A stretch of 64,000 nucleotides of DNA from Microtetraspora malaysiensis. Lineage in GTDB: Bacteria > Actinomycetota > Actinomycetes > Streptosporangiales > Streptosporangiaceae. Under the pieces are notes generated by a model. That model did no database searches, was not told the DNA's origin, and saw only the letters and a program-made list of their open reading frames with translations. Each line of letters opens with the position of its first letter. The first letter of the stretch is position 1. Made by a program: the position numbers and the translations under genes. The DNA lies in assembly GCF_001528665.1 (NCBI RefSeq), contig NZ_BBYJ01000023.1, positions 89,564-153,563 of the forward strand. Direction: 5' to 3'. Positions 1 through 8,361 of this stretch are shown here, in pieces.

Positions 1-766
1 GGAACTCGTTGACGGCCTTGGCGAAGCCGTTGGGGTCGTTGGCGTATACGAAGTGGTCAGTGTTCAGTTCGACTTTGCGGGTGTTGGGGCGGCGGTCGAC
101 CATGGCCTGGGCCTGGTCGGCGGGGATGACGCCCTGGGTGGGGTGGATCAGGAGGGCGGGGCAGGTGCTGGCCAGCCAGTCGGCCCAGTGGTCGCCGTGG
201 ACGAGGTCCTCCGAGTCGACGATGTCTTGCGGGTGGAAGGGCAGGCTCCAGGTGCCGTCGGGGCGTTCGCGAGGGAGCTTGTCGAAGAAGGAGGCCATCG
301 GGCCCATGCCGTCGATCAGCGCCTGGCGGCTGGGGGCCTCGTAGGGCAGGCCCAGGACGAAGGCCAGCGGGTTGTGGCCGTCGAGGCCCAGGGAGGCCGC
401 GCCGTCGGCGTTGATGAATGCGCTGACCCGCTCGGGGTGGTGGGCGGCGAGCTGGTAGGCGTTGATGGCGCCGAGCGAATGGCCGAGAACGACGACCTGG
501 TCGAGGCCCAGGTGGTCCAGGAGGGCTACGGCGTCGGTGATGTACCCGGCCCGGGAGTAGTCGGCGGCGCGCTCGGAGTGGCCGTGTCCTCGCTGGTCGA
601 GGGCGATGAGACGCCACTCGGGGGACAGCTCGGCGGCCAGGTCGGCGAAGCTCGCCGCCTCCGACATGTGGCCGTGGAGGGCAAGCAGGGGGCGGCCGGT
701 GCCGCCGAAGTCGAGGTAGGAAAGTCGGCGGCCGTCGATGACGAGTTCGGCCCGGGTGGCGGTCAT
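1..766 (-). CDS. alpha/beta hydrolase (3' end outside window)
   Basis: A soluble alpha/beta-hydrolase-fold enzyme that reads from an ATG at 766 and runs off the window start with no stop, so the C-terminus is missing. The nucleophile elbow GHSLGA places the catalytic Ser near residue 97. The HGH oxyanion-hole motif follows the first core strand near residue 31, and a second conserved motif, DQRGHGHSE, lies near residues 57-65. The family includes esterases, haloperoxidase-like enzymes and C-C hydrolases, and the substrate cannot be told. It is divergent from the TetR regulator at 885 across a palindrome-rich gap of about 120 bp, so it is probably that regulator's target. The fold is clear; the specific activity is unknown. 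Confidence 0.85.
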   Translation of the reverse strand, partial: MTATRAELVIDGRRLSYLDFGGTGRPLLALHGHMSEAASFADLAAELSPEWRLIALDQRGHGHSERAADYSRAGYITDAVALLDHLGLDQVVVLGHSLGAINAYQLAAHHPERVSAFINADGAASLGLDGHNPLAFVLGLPYEAPSRQALIDGMGPMASFFDKLPRERPDGTWSLPFHPQDIVDSEDLVHGDHWADWLASTCPALLIHPTQGVIPADQAQAMVDRRPNTRKVELNTDHFVYANDPNGFAKAVNEF

Positions 767-811
767 GTTCTTCTCCGTTCTTGGGGTGGGATGACCATAA
801 CCGGAATTTGG

Positions 812-862
812 GCATTTGCGCAATGCGTATGCCTAAGGCGAGCGTCTAAGGCTTTTGCCTGA
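812..862. promoter_or_regulatory. candidate TetR operator region
   Basis: The gap between the divergent hydrolase and TetR genes holds an 8-bp perfect palindrome TTGCGCAA (816-823) inside a 15-bp inverted repeat with arms GCATT/AATGC (812-826). It is followed by GCCTAAGGC and AGGC-TTTT-GCCT repeats at 831-862. Position and symmetry suit an autoregulatory TetR operator. This is inference from position only. Confidence 0.4.
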
Positions 863-884
863 CGCGTCCGCTACCATCCGTGGC

Positions 885-1466
885 ATGGGAAATCGCGAGG
901 ATCTCATCGCCGGTGCCCGTCGTTGTCTGGAGGAGAAGGGGTGGGCACGGACCACGGTCCGCGACATCGCCGCGGCCTCCGGCGGGGTCAGCATGGCGGC
1001 CATCGGCTACCACTTCGGATCGCGGGAGGCGCTGCTGAACACGGCGCTCATCGAGGCGATCGACGAGTGGAGCTCGGAGATGGGGCGCACGCTTGCCAAC
1101 TACGCCGGGAACACCTCCGGGGAACAGTACGAGGCCATGTGGACGGGGATCACCGAGTCGTTCAGTACCCACCGGAATCTGTGGATCGCCACGATCGAGG
1201 CGCTACTGCAGTCTGAGCACTCGCCCGAGCTGCGTCGCTATCTCGCCGGTGCTCAGGCCGAAGGTCGTCGCGGGCTGGCGGCAATCCTGCTGGGAGTCGA
1301 GGAGAGCGCTCTGGCGGAGGGTTCCGTACGATCGCTGGGAGCGGTGCAGATGGCTCTGTTCTCGGGAGTGATGGTGCAGTGGCTCACCGACCCTGAGCAG
1401 GCTCCCTCCGCGTCCGAGGTGGTGGCGGGGCTACGGGCCATCGCAACTATCGCCGACAAGCATTGA
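885..1466 (+). CDS. TetR/AcrR family transcriptional regulator
   Basis: A 193-residue TetR-type repressor. The N-terminal helix-turn-helix spans roughly residues 18-50, with the typical TTVRDIAAASGGVS and IGYHFGSREALL segments. The rest is an all-helical ligand-binding and dimerization domain. I chose the ATG at 885 because the protein then starts a few residues before the DNA-binding helices; an in-frame TTG at 855 would only add an unconserved tail. It is divergent from the alpha/beta hydrolase and probably represses it and itself through palindromes in the shared gap. The inducer is unknown. Family assignment is secure. Confidence 0.9.
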   Translation: MGNREDLIAGARRCLEEKGWARTTVRDIAAASGGVSMAAIGYHFGSREALLNTALIEAIDEWSSEMGRTLANYAGNTSGEQYEAMWTGITESFSTHRNLWIATIEALLQSEHSPELRRYLAGAQAEGRRGLAAILLGVEESALAEGSVRSLGAVQMALFSGVMVQWLTDPEQAPSASEVVAGLRAIATIADKH

Positions 1467-1592
1467 CACCGATCCGCGCTCACCACGTGACCACCGCCGA
1501 CGACTCACGTGGAGCCGGATGGTCCGCTCGGAGACCGAGCCCTCTACCGTGTCCCTGACGTCATGCGCTTGCTCAGCCTCAGTCGTAGTGCT

Positions 1593-1644
1593 CTTGAAAA
1601 CCGATAGGGCTTGACGCTCCTCGTGGGTTCGAACCCCACGTTCT
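1593..1644 (+). tRNA. tRNA-Ser(TGA) 3'-half remnant
   Basis: The stretch begins with the anticodon loop CTTGAAA (anticodon TGA) and the 3' anticodon stem ACCG. A long variable arm of the Ser type and a perfect T-arm (CGTGG-GTTCGAAC-CCCACG, 1622-1640) follow, then the start of a 3' acceptor strand (TTCT). The 5' half is absent: bases before the loop do not pair with ACCG. The 3' acceptor also breaks off before CCGCC. It is not a working tRNA. A 3' half starting in the anticodon loop is what integrative elements duplicate as an attachment site, so this is probably an att scar. Confidence 0.55.
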
Positions 1645-1738
1645 GAGTTCGATTTCTCCCGGTTCGGGCCGACCTTTCCGGAATATGTAACCACCCTTAG
1701 ATCCAGATTGAACCCGGTCGCGGCCCGGACGGATAGAT

Positions 1739-2353
1739 ATGCCGAGCATGGGCGGAATTGTAGGCACCCTCGCGACGGCGGCCGGGATGTGGGCCGGCAC
1801 CAACGTGGACGATCTCATCGTGCTCACGGTGCTGTTCCTGTCCCTGCGAGCCGCCGGCGCCCCCAAGGCGTGGCAGATCTGGGTCGGGCAATACTGCGGG
1901 ATCGCGATACTGGTGGCACTGTCCATGATCGCGGCGCTCGGCCTGGCGGTCATCGCCGACGGCTGGGTCGGTCTGCTCGGACTGGTCCCCTTCGCCCTGG
2001 GACTCCGCGGCCTCATCGCGACGATCCGCGCCCGCAACAGCGGTGAGCACGCATCGATGGCCGTTTCGGGCGGCGCGCTCTCGGTGGCGAGCGTGACGAT
2101 CGCCAACGGCGGCGACAACATCTCCGTCTACACGCCGGTGTTCCACACCATCGGTACGGGTGCCAGCGTGGTGACGATCATCGCGTTCTTCGTCGCGCTG
2201 GCCGTGTGGTGCCTGGCCGGGTCCTGGCTCAGCTCCCACAAGAAGGTCGTCGAGGTCATCGAACGCTACGGGCACTGGATCGTTCCAGTCGTCTACGTGG
2301 TGATCGGAACGCTCGTCCTCAGGAAGTCCGGAGTCATCGGCAAGATCTTCTGA
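1739..2353 (+). CDS. CadD-like cadmium/heavy-metal transporter
   Basis: A polytopic membrane protein of 204 residues with about six hydrophobic segments. It matches the CadD family (LysE superfamily), including the early GTNVDDLIVL segment, a central NGGDNISVY segment, and a C-terminal helix ending in LRKSG. CadD proteins confer cadmium resistance by export or sequestration in Gram-positive bacteria. Acidic and Asn residues sit in the membrane segments, as expected for cation handling. ATGs at 1739 and 1748 are both possible starts, and neither has a strong ribosome site. It stands alone just after the tRNA-Ser remnant, which suggests it may have come in with an element. Metal specificity is not shown. 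Confidence 0.8.
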   Translation: MPSMGGIVGTLATAAGMWAGTNVDDLIVLTVLFLSLRAAGAPKAWQIWVGQYCGIAILVALSMIAALGLAVIADGWVGLLGLVPFALGLRGLIATIRARNSGEHASMAVSGGALSVASVTIANGGDNISVYTPVFHTIGTGASVVTIIAFFVALAVWCLAGSWLSSHKKVVEVIERYGHWIVPVVYVVIGTLVLRKSGVIGKIF

Positions 2354-2437
2354 CCCGTACGACACGGGCTCGACCGTCGGTGGGCGTGCTCCCATGCCAT
2401 GCGATGCCCGAGCTCACTGGGACGCGCACACCTGGAA

Positions 2438-3094
2438 TTACGGGTGGGATCCCGTGGTCAAGTCGCTGTGTGAGCCGGTCGGACCGTGCCTCAGCAGTTC
2501 TTGCAGGTCGGCGACGGGCTGGACCCCGGAGACCGGCGACCGGCCGCCGATCACCAGGCTGGGTACGCCGGTGACGCCGTGCTCGGCCGCGCGGCGCCGG
2601 TCGGCGCGTACCTGTCCGGCGTAGTCGTCACCGGCCAGGACGGCGCGTACCTCATCGCCGTCCAGCCCGGCCTCGCCGCCCAGGCGCCGCAGGACCTGCG
2701 CATCGGCGACATTGAGCCCCTCGGTGTGGTAGCCGTACAACAGCAACTCCATCATCTGGTCGGCTCGGCCGCGGTCGGCGGCCAGCTTGACCAGCCGGTG
2801 CGCGTCGAAGGTGTTCACCGGGCGCGCCAGATGCAGGTTCAGCTCCAGGCCTTCCGCCGCGCCCAGCGACCGGATCCGGGCGATGCGGGCGGGCGCCTGC
2901 TCGCCCCACCAGCCGGCCATGGCCTCTGCGGCGGTCGGGCCGGGGATCCGGCCTTCCTCCGGCGCGAGTTCGTAGCCGCGCCAGACGACCTCGACGCGGT
3001 CACGACCGGTGTGCTCGGCCAGTGCGGCCGTCAGGCGTCTTTTGCCGATGTAGCACCAGGGGCACAGCACATCGGCGTATATCTCGAGCTTCAT
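2438..3094 (-). CDS. DsbA family oxidoreductase, FrnE-like
   Basis: A thioredoxin-fold protein of 218 residues. The N-terminal strand leads into a CPWC active site (Cys11 and Cys14), followed by YIGKRRL as in the FrnE group of DsbA-like proteins. The helical insertion and the C-terminal GVTGVPSLVIGG segment (cis-Pro loop) are present. There is no signal peptide, so it acts in the cytoplasm as a dithiol oxidoreductase or isomerase. The start at 3094 is set by the ribosome site AAGGA a few bases upstream; the frame stays open upstream but lacks family similarity. It is convergent with the CadD-like gene. FrnE proteins have been linked to metal and oxidative stress, which would fit that neighbour. 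Confidence 0.88.
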   Translation of the reverse strand: MKLEIYADVLCPWCYIGKRRLTAALAEHTGRDRVEVVWRGYELAPEEGRIPGPTAAEAMAGWWGEQAPARIARIRSLGAAEGLELNLHLARPVNTFDAHRLVKLAADRGRADQMMELLLYGYHTEGLNVADAQVLRRLGGEAGLDGDEVRAVLAGDDYAGQVRADRRRAAEHGVTGVPSLVIGGRSPVSGVQPVADLQELLRHGPTGSHSDLTTGSHP

Positions 3095-3558
3095 AAGTGT
3101 CCTTACAGTGATGGAGCAAGGTTCGCCTTGGTGCCGGCGACCACCGGGGTTCGGGCGATCAGGCGTCCAGGCGCTGGGCCCGGGACCGATGGGATCGGTC
3201 CGCAGTGCCGCGTAGTCGTCGCCGCCCACCGTGATCAGGTGTACGCCGACGACGGCCGGTCGCTCCAGTCACCAGGAACGTTATGGACACACGCTAGATC
3301 CGGGACATCACCCCACACCTCGCCCCATGGATCGAGCGTTCATCCGTCCTTGGACCTAGGTCGAGTATCCCCAGCCGAGGCAAGCGCCGTTGATCGTTTC
3401 CAGCCAGGTGCGGCGGGCGGCAAGGTTTAGGCTGGGGCCTGTGATCACCGCATGATCTCCTGTCTTCACACAACGCGGTGGTCGTAGCCGTTGTCCGGCA
3501 GCCCGGCTCCCCGCCCCGGCTGGACGAACAGATCGACAACCCGGGAGGATCCTGTCCG
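3095..3558. other. intergenic stretch, no recognised gene
   Basis: About 460 bases between the divergent FrnE-like and hydrolase genes. Short open frames exist on both strands, but none has recognisable domains or a convincing start. It presumably holds the two promoters; no clear hexamers were found. Confidence 0.4.
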
Positions 3559-4248
3559 ATGGCGACCTACGTATTGGTCCACGCTGCGGCAGTCGATTCC
3601 TGGTATTGGGGACCGCTCTCCGCCGAACTGCGAGACCGGGGTCACGACGTGGTGGCACCGGACCTGCCGTGTGATGACGATTCGGCCGGGCTCGCGGAGT
3701 ACGCGGACACGGTGGTCGAGGCGATCGGCGGCCGCACCGGCCTGGTCGTCGTCGCCCACTCGTTCGGTGGGTTCACCGGCTCGCTGGTGTGTGACCGGGT
3801 GCCGGTCGACCTGCTCGTGATGCTCCAGGCTCAGATCCCGGCCCCCGGCGAATCGCCGGGCGAATGGTGGGGCAACACCGGCTACGGGGCGGCACGGGAG
3901 GAAGCCGATCGGCGTCGCGGCGTCGCGGGTGGCACGGAGGAGGACGCCTTGTCCCTCGTGCTGCACGACACCCCGACCGACCTGGCCGCCGAGTTCGTAG
4001 CCGGGCACCAGCGGCGCCAGGCGCCCACCCCATTCGGCAAGCCGTGGCCGCTGGCCTCCTGGCCGGACGTGCCGACCAGGTTCCTGCTGGCCGCCGACGA
4101 CCGCTTCTTCCCAGCCGAGTTCATGCGCGGGGTCGTCGCCGAGCGTCTCGGGTTCGAACCGGACGAAATGCCTGGTGATCACTGCCCGATGCTCGGCCAC
4201 CCGAAGGAACTGGCCGACCGCCTGGAGGCGTACCGCACCGGGCTCTGA
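3559..4248 (+). CDS. alpha/beta hydrolase (salicylate-esterase-like group)
   Basis: A compact 229-residue alpha/beta hydrolase. The start MATYVLVHAA is typical of the small plant-esterase/hydroxynitrile-lyase-like subgroup that is widespread in actinomycetes. The nucleophile motif is AHSFGGF (Ser about residue 72), and the catalytic His lies in GDHCPMLGHP near the C-terminus, with Asp in LLAADDRFF. The ATG at 3559 has a GGGAGGA ribosome site about ten bases upstream. The likely role is ester or amide hydrolysis of a small molecule. No operon partner: the next gene is convergent. Confidence 0.85.
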   Translation: MATYVLVHAAAVDSWYWGPLSAELRDRGHDVVAPDLPCDDDSAGLAEYADTVVEAIGGRTGLVVVAHSFGGFTGSLVCDRVPVDLLVMLQAQIPAPGESPGEWWGNTGYGAAREEADRRRGVAGGTEEDALSLVLHDTPTDLAAEFVAGHQRRQAPTPFGKPWPLASWPDVPTRFLLAADDRFFPAEFMRGVVAERLGFEPDEMPGDHCPMLGHPKELADRLEAYRTGL

Positions 4249-4284
4249 CCAGCCCGCTCTCCTGTCGGTGTTCGCGACCGCCCG

Positions 4285-5397
4285 TCACGTCCGCGCGGCC
4301 AGGTCGCGATCCACGATCACCGCCACCTTGCCCGGTACGCCACGGCCCGCCTTCAGCGACTGCAGTCCCGCGTTGATCGCGTCGACGGTGCTGTCGATGG
4401 TCTGGCTGACGTGTGGGACCACAAGTCCCTGCGTCGCCCACTCCATCGCCAGAGCCATCCCACGGTGGAGAAAGGCGCGCGCCTCGCTGTCGAGCGTGGC
4501 GGGTTCGGAGAAGTAGCGCAGCAGGTTGACGTTGACATGCTCGGCGCCCCGCTCGGCCAGGATGGCATCCACCGGGCTGCGCGTTTCGACCAGGCGTGTC
4601 GTCTTGCCGGGGCCGACGCCCAGCACGATCCAGCTGCCGCCCCGCCGGACGGTCTTCGCGGTCTCGGCGAAGCTCTGCTCGCTGTAGGTGGCGTCAAAGA
4701 CGAGGTCAACGCCCCGCCCGCTGGTCAGCTTCGCGATTTCGGTGGCGATGTCGTCGCGCTTGTAATTGAAAACGTGATGGGCGCCGGACTGCCGGGACAG
4801 CGCCATCGATTGGGGCGTGCTGCCGCTGCTGATGACTGGTCCGGCCCCCAGGGCACGCGCCGCCATCTGTACGGCGAGATGCCCGACGCCGCCCCCACCG
4901 CCCGGGATATAGACCGTGTCACCGGCCCGGACGGCCTGGTAAAGGCCTATGAAAGCGGACAGGAAGCACATCGGAAGCGCCGCCGCGTCGCGGAAGCTCA
5001 GGGAGGGCGGCTTGGGGACGGTGAGGAATTGGCGTGCGACGGCATAGCCGCCTTCCCCTCCGCTGCCGCCTGTTGCGACCCAGCCGCCATCACCGTTCAA
5101 ATCGGCCATGGCCGCCACCGCGTCGCCGACGGCTACGCCTCTCACACCATTGCCCACCGCGACCACGACGCCGGCCATGTCAAGACCGAGAACGACGGGG
5201 GGCGTCCGTCCCATGAAATTGAGGTCGGCCAGCTTGTACTCCAGCGGGTTGAGCGACGAGGCGGCGACGCGGATCAGAACCTGGTCGGCCGCCGGCTGCG
5301 GCACCGGAACACGCACCGCCTCAAGTGGCAGCCCAGCTCGGTCTCTTGTGTACCCGACGCCGAGGAACGTCTCCGGGATCGTCTGAATCTGCTTCAT
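4285..5397 (-). CDS. zinc-independent quinone-oxidoreductase-like MDR family dehydrogenase
   Basis: A 370-residue medium-chain dehydrogenase/reductase. The GroES-like N-terminal domain (about 25-150) lacks the usual structural-zinc Cys cluster. The NAD(P)-binding Rossmann domain begins at the motif IPGGGGGVGHLAVQMA, which places it near quinone oxidoreductases and enoyl reductases. It probably reduces a quinone or enone with NADPH. The start MKQIQ has a GGGGGAG ribosome site just upstream; a GTG five codons earlier is the alternative. It is convergent with the hydrolase at 3559 and follows the MFS gene in the same direction after about 190 bp. Confidence 0.85.
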   Translation of the reverse strand: MKQIQTIPETFLGVGYTRDRAGLPLEAVRVPVPQPAADQVLIRVAASSLNPLEYKLADLNFMGRTPPVVLGLDMAGVVVAVGNGVRGVAVGDAVAAMADLNGDGGWVATGGSGGEGGYAVARQFLTVPKPPSLSFRDAAALPMCFLSAFIGLYQAVRAGDTVYIPGGGGGVGHLAVQMAARALGAGPVISSGSTPQSMALSRQSGAHHVFNYKRDDIATEIAKLTSGRGVDLVFDATYSEQSFAETAKTVRRGGSWIVLGVGPGKTTRLVETRSPVDAILAERGAEHVNVNLLRYFSEPATLDSEARAFLHRGMALAMEWATQGLVVPHVSQTIDSTVDAINAGLQSLKAGRGVPGKVAVIVDRDLAART

Positions 5398-5586
5398 GTT
5401 TCGCTCCCCCACCTGATGACACGCCGGCCCGCGACGGCCGGCAGGACGGGTGCGATTCCGCTTCCTACCCCCTTGTCGCCTGCGGTGCCGGATGCCGAAG
5501 GCAAAGGTTCAGGGACCACCTGACGCATGGACTCAGCCGCCCCCTGGACTGGCCGGCCTCGCTGGTGAGACACAGATTCGGCAGCC

Positions 5587-6810
5587 TTAGAAGTTCCGCA
5601 TCCGGCGCAGCGGCGACAGCAGCAGGGGCGCCAGGCTGAGTAGCTGCGCCAGCACCAGCCCCCAGAGGCCGCCGCGCGTGCCGTACAGCTCGCCGAGCAG
5701 GCCGCCCGCGGTGGCGCCGAAGGGCATCACGCCCCAGGCGATGAACCTGGTCGAGGCCGTCACCCTGCCGAGCAGATGGTCTGGGGTGATCGCCTGCCGA
5801 TAGCTCGCCTGGGCCACGTTGTAGAGCACCCCGCCCGTCGCCGTGATCAGGGTGGCGACGACGAACCAGGACAGCCCCCAGCCCGCGCCGGTGAGTGGAA
5901 TCAGCAGCGCGAAGGGGGTGCAGACGGTCGGGGCCAGCCAGACAAGTCTGGCCTGACCGATCCGTCCGGCCAGACGGCCCGAGGTCACAGCCCCCAGCAA
6001 ACCGCCCGCGGCACCCGCCATGAGCAGCATGCCGTACAGACCAGGGCTGACGCCGACCGTGCGGATCAGGAACAGCACCTGCAGCACGGCGATCGCCGAG
6101 GTACAGAAGTTGGAGATGGCCGCGCTGGTGGCGGTGGCCCGCAGGGCGGGATCTCGCAGCACGAAGGCCAGGCCCTCCCGGATCTCACTCCAGAGCCCTC
6201 GGCGTTCGGCCGTACGATCTTCCAGCGCCTCGCGCGCGTCGATCTTGCGCAGACAGAGCGCGGAGGCGAGATAGCTGAACACGTCGGCCAGCAGCGCGAC
6301 GGGCCCGCCCACCAGTTGGACGGTCCAGCCGCCGACGCCGGGCCCCGCGACCCGCGACAGCCCCGCTACCGACTCGATCGCGCCGTTACCTCCGATGAGC
6401 TGGTCCTTGCCGAGCAGGGTCGGCAGGAAACTGCGGTAGGCCACGTCGAAGAACACCGTGGCCGCGCTCAGCCCGAACGCCACCACGTACAGGTGCGGCA
6501 GCGTGAGCAGGCCCAGCCACCAGGCGACGGGGAGCGTCAGCAGGAGCGCCGCCCTGGCAAGATCGGCGGCGACCAGGATGGGACGGCGGCGCAGCCGGTC
6601 CACCCATACCCCTGCGGGCAGGCCGATCAGCAGGAAAGCGGCCTGCTGCGCGGCGTTGAGCAGGCCGGTGTCCAGGGCACCGGCCCGGAGCGCGACGACA
6701 GCGGTCAGCGGCAGTGCCACCAGCGTGATCTGGGTGCCCGTATGACTGATCGCGTCCGCGGCGAGCAGCCACCGGAAGTTCCGGTTCTGGTGGAGGGCGG
6801 GGGAGGCCAC
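5587..6810 (-). CDS. MFS transporter (EntS-like)
   Basis: A 407-residue major-facilitator protein with about twelve hydrophobic segments. The loop between TM2 and TM3 has the motif GVWVDRLRRRP. The ISHTGTQITLVALPL first helix and the overall pattern match the MFS_3 group of drug and siderophore exporters. The predicted start is GTG at 6810; no strong ribosome site is seen. It probably exports a small molecule at the cytoplasmic membrane; the substrate is not evident. It lies just downstream of the large catabolic cluster, in the same direction, 87 bp after glpK. Confidence 0.87.
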   Translation of the reverse strand: MASPALHQNRNFRWLLAADAISHTGTQITLVALPLTAVVALRAGALDTGLLNAAQQAAFLLIGLPAGVWVDRLRRRPILVAADLARAALLLTLPVAWWLGLLTLPHLYVVAFGLSAATVFFDVAYRSFLPTLLGKDQLIGGNGAIESVAGLSRVAGPGVGGWTVQLVGGPVALLADVFSYLASALCLRKIDAREALEDRTAERRGLWSEIREGLAFVLRDPALRATATSAAISNFCTSAIAVLQVLFLIRTVGVSPGLYGMLLMAGAAGGLLGAVTSGRLAGRIGQARLVWLAPTVCTPFALLIPLTGAGWGLSWFVVATLITATGGVLYNVAQASYRQAITPDHLLGRVTASTRFIAWGVMPFGATAGGLLGELYGTRGGLWGLVLAQLLSLAPLLLSPLRRMRNF

Positions 6811-6897
6811 CCGCGATGATCACAAGTGATGACAGAGTGTGTCAAGGCGCCATGGTCGCCTGCCGCGTTGTCTGACCTCCCGCTCCTTGCCCGCAGA

Positions 6898-8361
6898 TCA
6901 GGCCAGGCCGAACGAGCGGGACAGGGCGTCCTTCCAGGCGCGGCGTTCGCTTTCCCGCCGGTCCGCCGACCACCGGGGCTCCCATTCGTCGTCCGTGCCG
7001 ACCAGGCCGCGCACTTCCTCGGTGGAGCCCCACACCCCGGCCGCCAGCCCGGCGGCGAACGCGGCCCCGAGCGCGGTGCTCTCCCGGCTCGCGGCCCGGC
7101 TGACCGGCAGGCCGAGGACGTCGGCCTGCGCCTGCATGCACACGGCGCTGCGGGTGACCCCGCCGTCCACGCGGAGCGCGGCGGGCTCGACGTCCATCGC
7201 GTCCAGCACGTCGGCGGTCTGGTGGGCGATCGCCTCCAGGGCGGCGCGGGCGACGTGGGCGCGGCCGATGGCCGCGGTCAGCCCGACCAGCACGCCCCGG
7301 GCGTCGGCGCGCCAGTGCGGGCTGAACAGCCCGGAGAACGCGGGGACCAGGTAGACCCCCTCCGTGGAGGCCACGGTGTCGGCGAGCGTGCTCGCCTCCT
7401 CCAGGTCGCCGATGACGCCGAGGCTGTCACGCAGCCACCGGATCAGCGACCCGGCCACGGGCACCGCGCCCTCGATGGCGTACGTCCGCCCGTGCCGGCC
7501 CAGGTCGTATCCGAGGGTGCCGAGCAGGCCGGTGGCCGAGCCCGGCCGCTCCCCGGTGTTCATCAGCAGGAAGCTGCCGGTGCCGTAGGTGTTCTTGGCC
7601 TCGCCCGGCCGTACGCAGCCGTGCCCGAGCAGCGCCGCGTGCTGGTCGCCGAGCACGGCCCGGATCGGCAGGCCGCCAGGGCCGGCCGCGGCACCGGGAT
7701 CGATCGTGATCTCGGCCAGTGCGGCGGCCGGGACGCCGAACAGCTCCAGGAGCTCGGGATCCCATGCCGAGGTCTCCAGACCGGCGAGCTGGGTGCGGCT
7801 CGCGTTGGTCGGGTCGGTGAGGTGCACGGGGGCGTCGAGCAGGTGGCGCAGCAGCCAGGAGTCGATCGTGCCCAGCGCCGCCGACCCGCTCTCGGCCGCC
7901 GCCCGCAGGCCGTCCACCTCGTCGATCAGCCAGCGCATCTTCACGGCGGAGAAGTAGGTGGCGAACGGCAGGCCGGTGCGGTGGACGACCTCCGCCTCCC
8001 GTCCGGTGGCGTGGGCTCGGGCGACGAGCTCGGCCGTACGGGTGTCGTGCCAGACCACGGCGGGGCTGAGCGCCTTCCCCGACGCGCGGTCCCAGGCGAG
8101 CGTGGTCTCCCGCTGGTTGGTCAGCCCGACGGCCGCCAGGTCGGTGACGGCGAGCCGGGCCTCCCGCAGCGCCTGGTCGATCACCGCGCGGGTCCGGAGC
8201 AGGATCTCCTCGGGGTCCTGCTCCGTCCAGCCGGGCCGGGGGTGGCGCTGGCCGTGCTCGGCCTGGGCGTGGGCGACCACCGTGCCGCGCTCGTCGTACA
8301 CGAGGAAGCGGGTGCTGGTCGTGCCCTGGTCGATGGCGCCGACCAGCGCGCCTCTACTCAT
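6898..8361 (-). CDS. glpK: glycerol kinase
   Basis: FGGY-family kinase of 487 residues that phosphorylates glycerol to sn-glycerol 3-phosphate with ATP. The phosphate-binding start GAIDQGTTSTRF, the NQRET and VVWHDTRT segments, TYFSAVKMRW and LGDQHAALLGH carry the Arg-Glu, Trp, Tyr and Asp that contact glycerol in the E. coli enzyme. This argues against an erythritol or sugar kinase. The KNTYGTGSFLLMNTG and RVDGG motifs are also typical. The ATG at 8361 overlaps the end of glpD by 8 bp; a GTG at 8373 is possible. It is the last gene of the catabolic cluster, so the imported substrate probably releases glycerol. Confidence 0.93.
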   Translation of the reverse strand: MSRGALVGAIDQGTTSTRFLVYDERGTVVAHAQAEHGQRHPRPGWTEQDPEEILLRTRAVIDQALREARLAVTDLAAVGLTNQRETTLAWDRASGKALSPAVVWHDTRTAELVARAHATGREAEVVHRTGLPFATYFSAVKMRWLIDEVDGLRAAAESGSAALGTIDSWLLRHLLDAPVHLTDPTNASRTQLAGLETSAWDPELLELFGVPAAALAEITIDPGAAAGPGGLPIRAVLGDQHAALLGHGCVRPGEAKNTYGTGSFLLMNTGERPGSATGLLGTLGYDLGRHGRTYAIEGAVPVAGSLIRWLRDSLGVIGDLEEASTLADTVASTEGVYLVPAFSGLFSPHWRADARGVLVGLTAAIGRAHVARAALEAIAHQTADVLDAMDVEPAALRVDGGVTRSAVCMQAQADVLGLPVSRAASRESTALGAAFAAGLAAGVWGSTEEVRGLVGTDDEWEPRWSADRRESERRAWKDALSRSFGLA

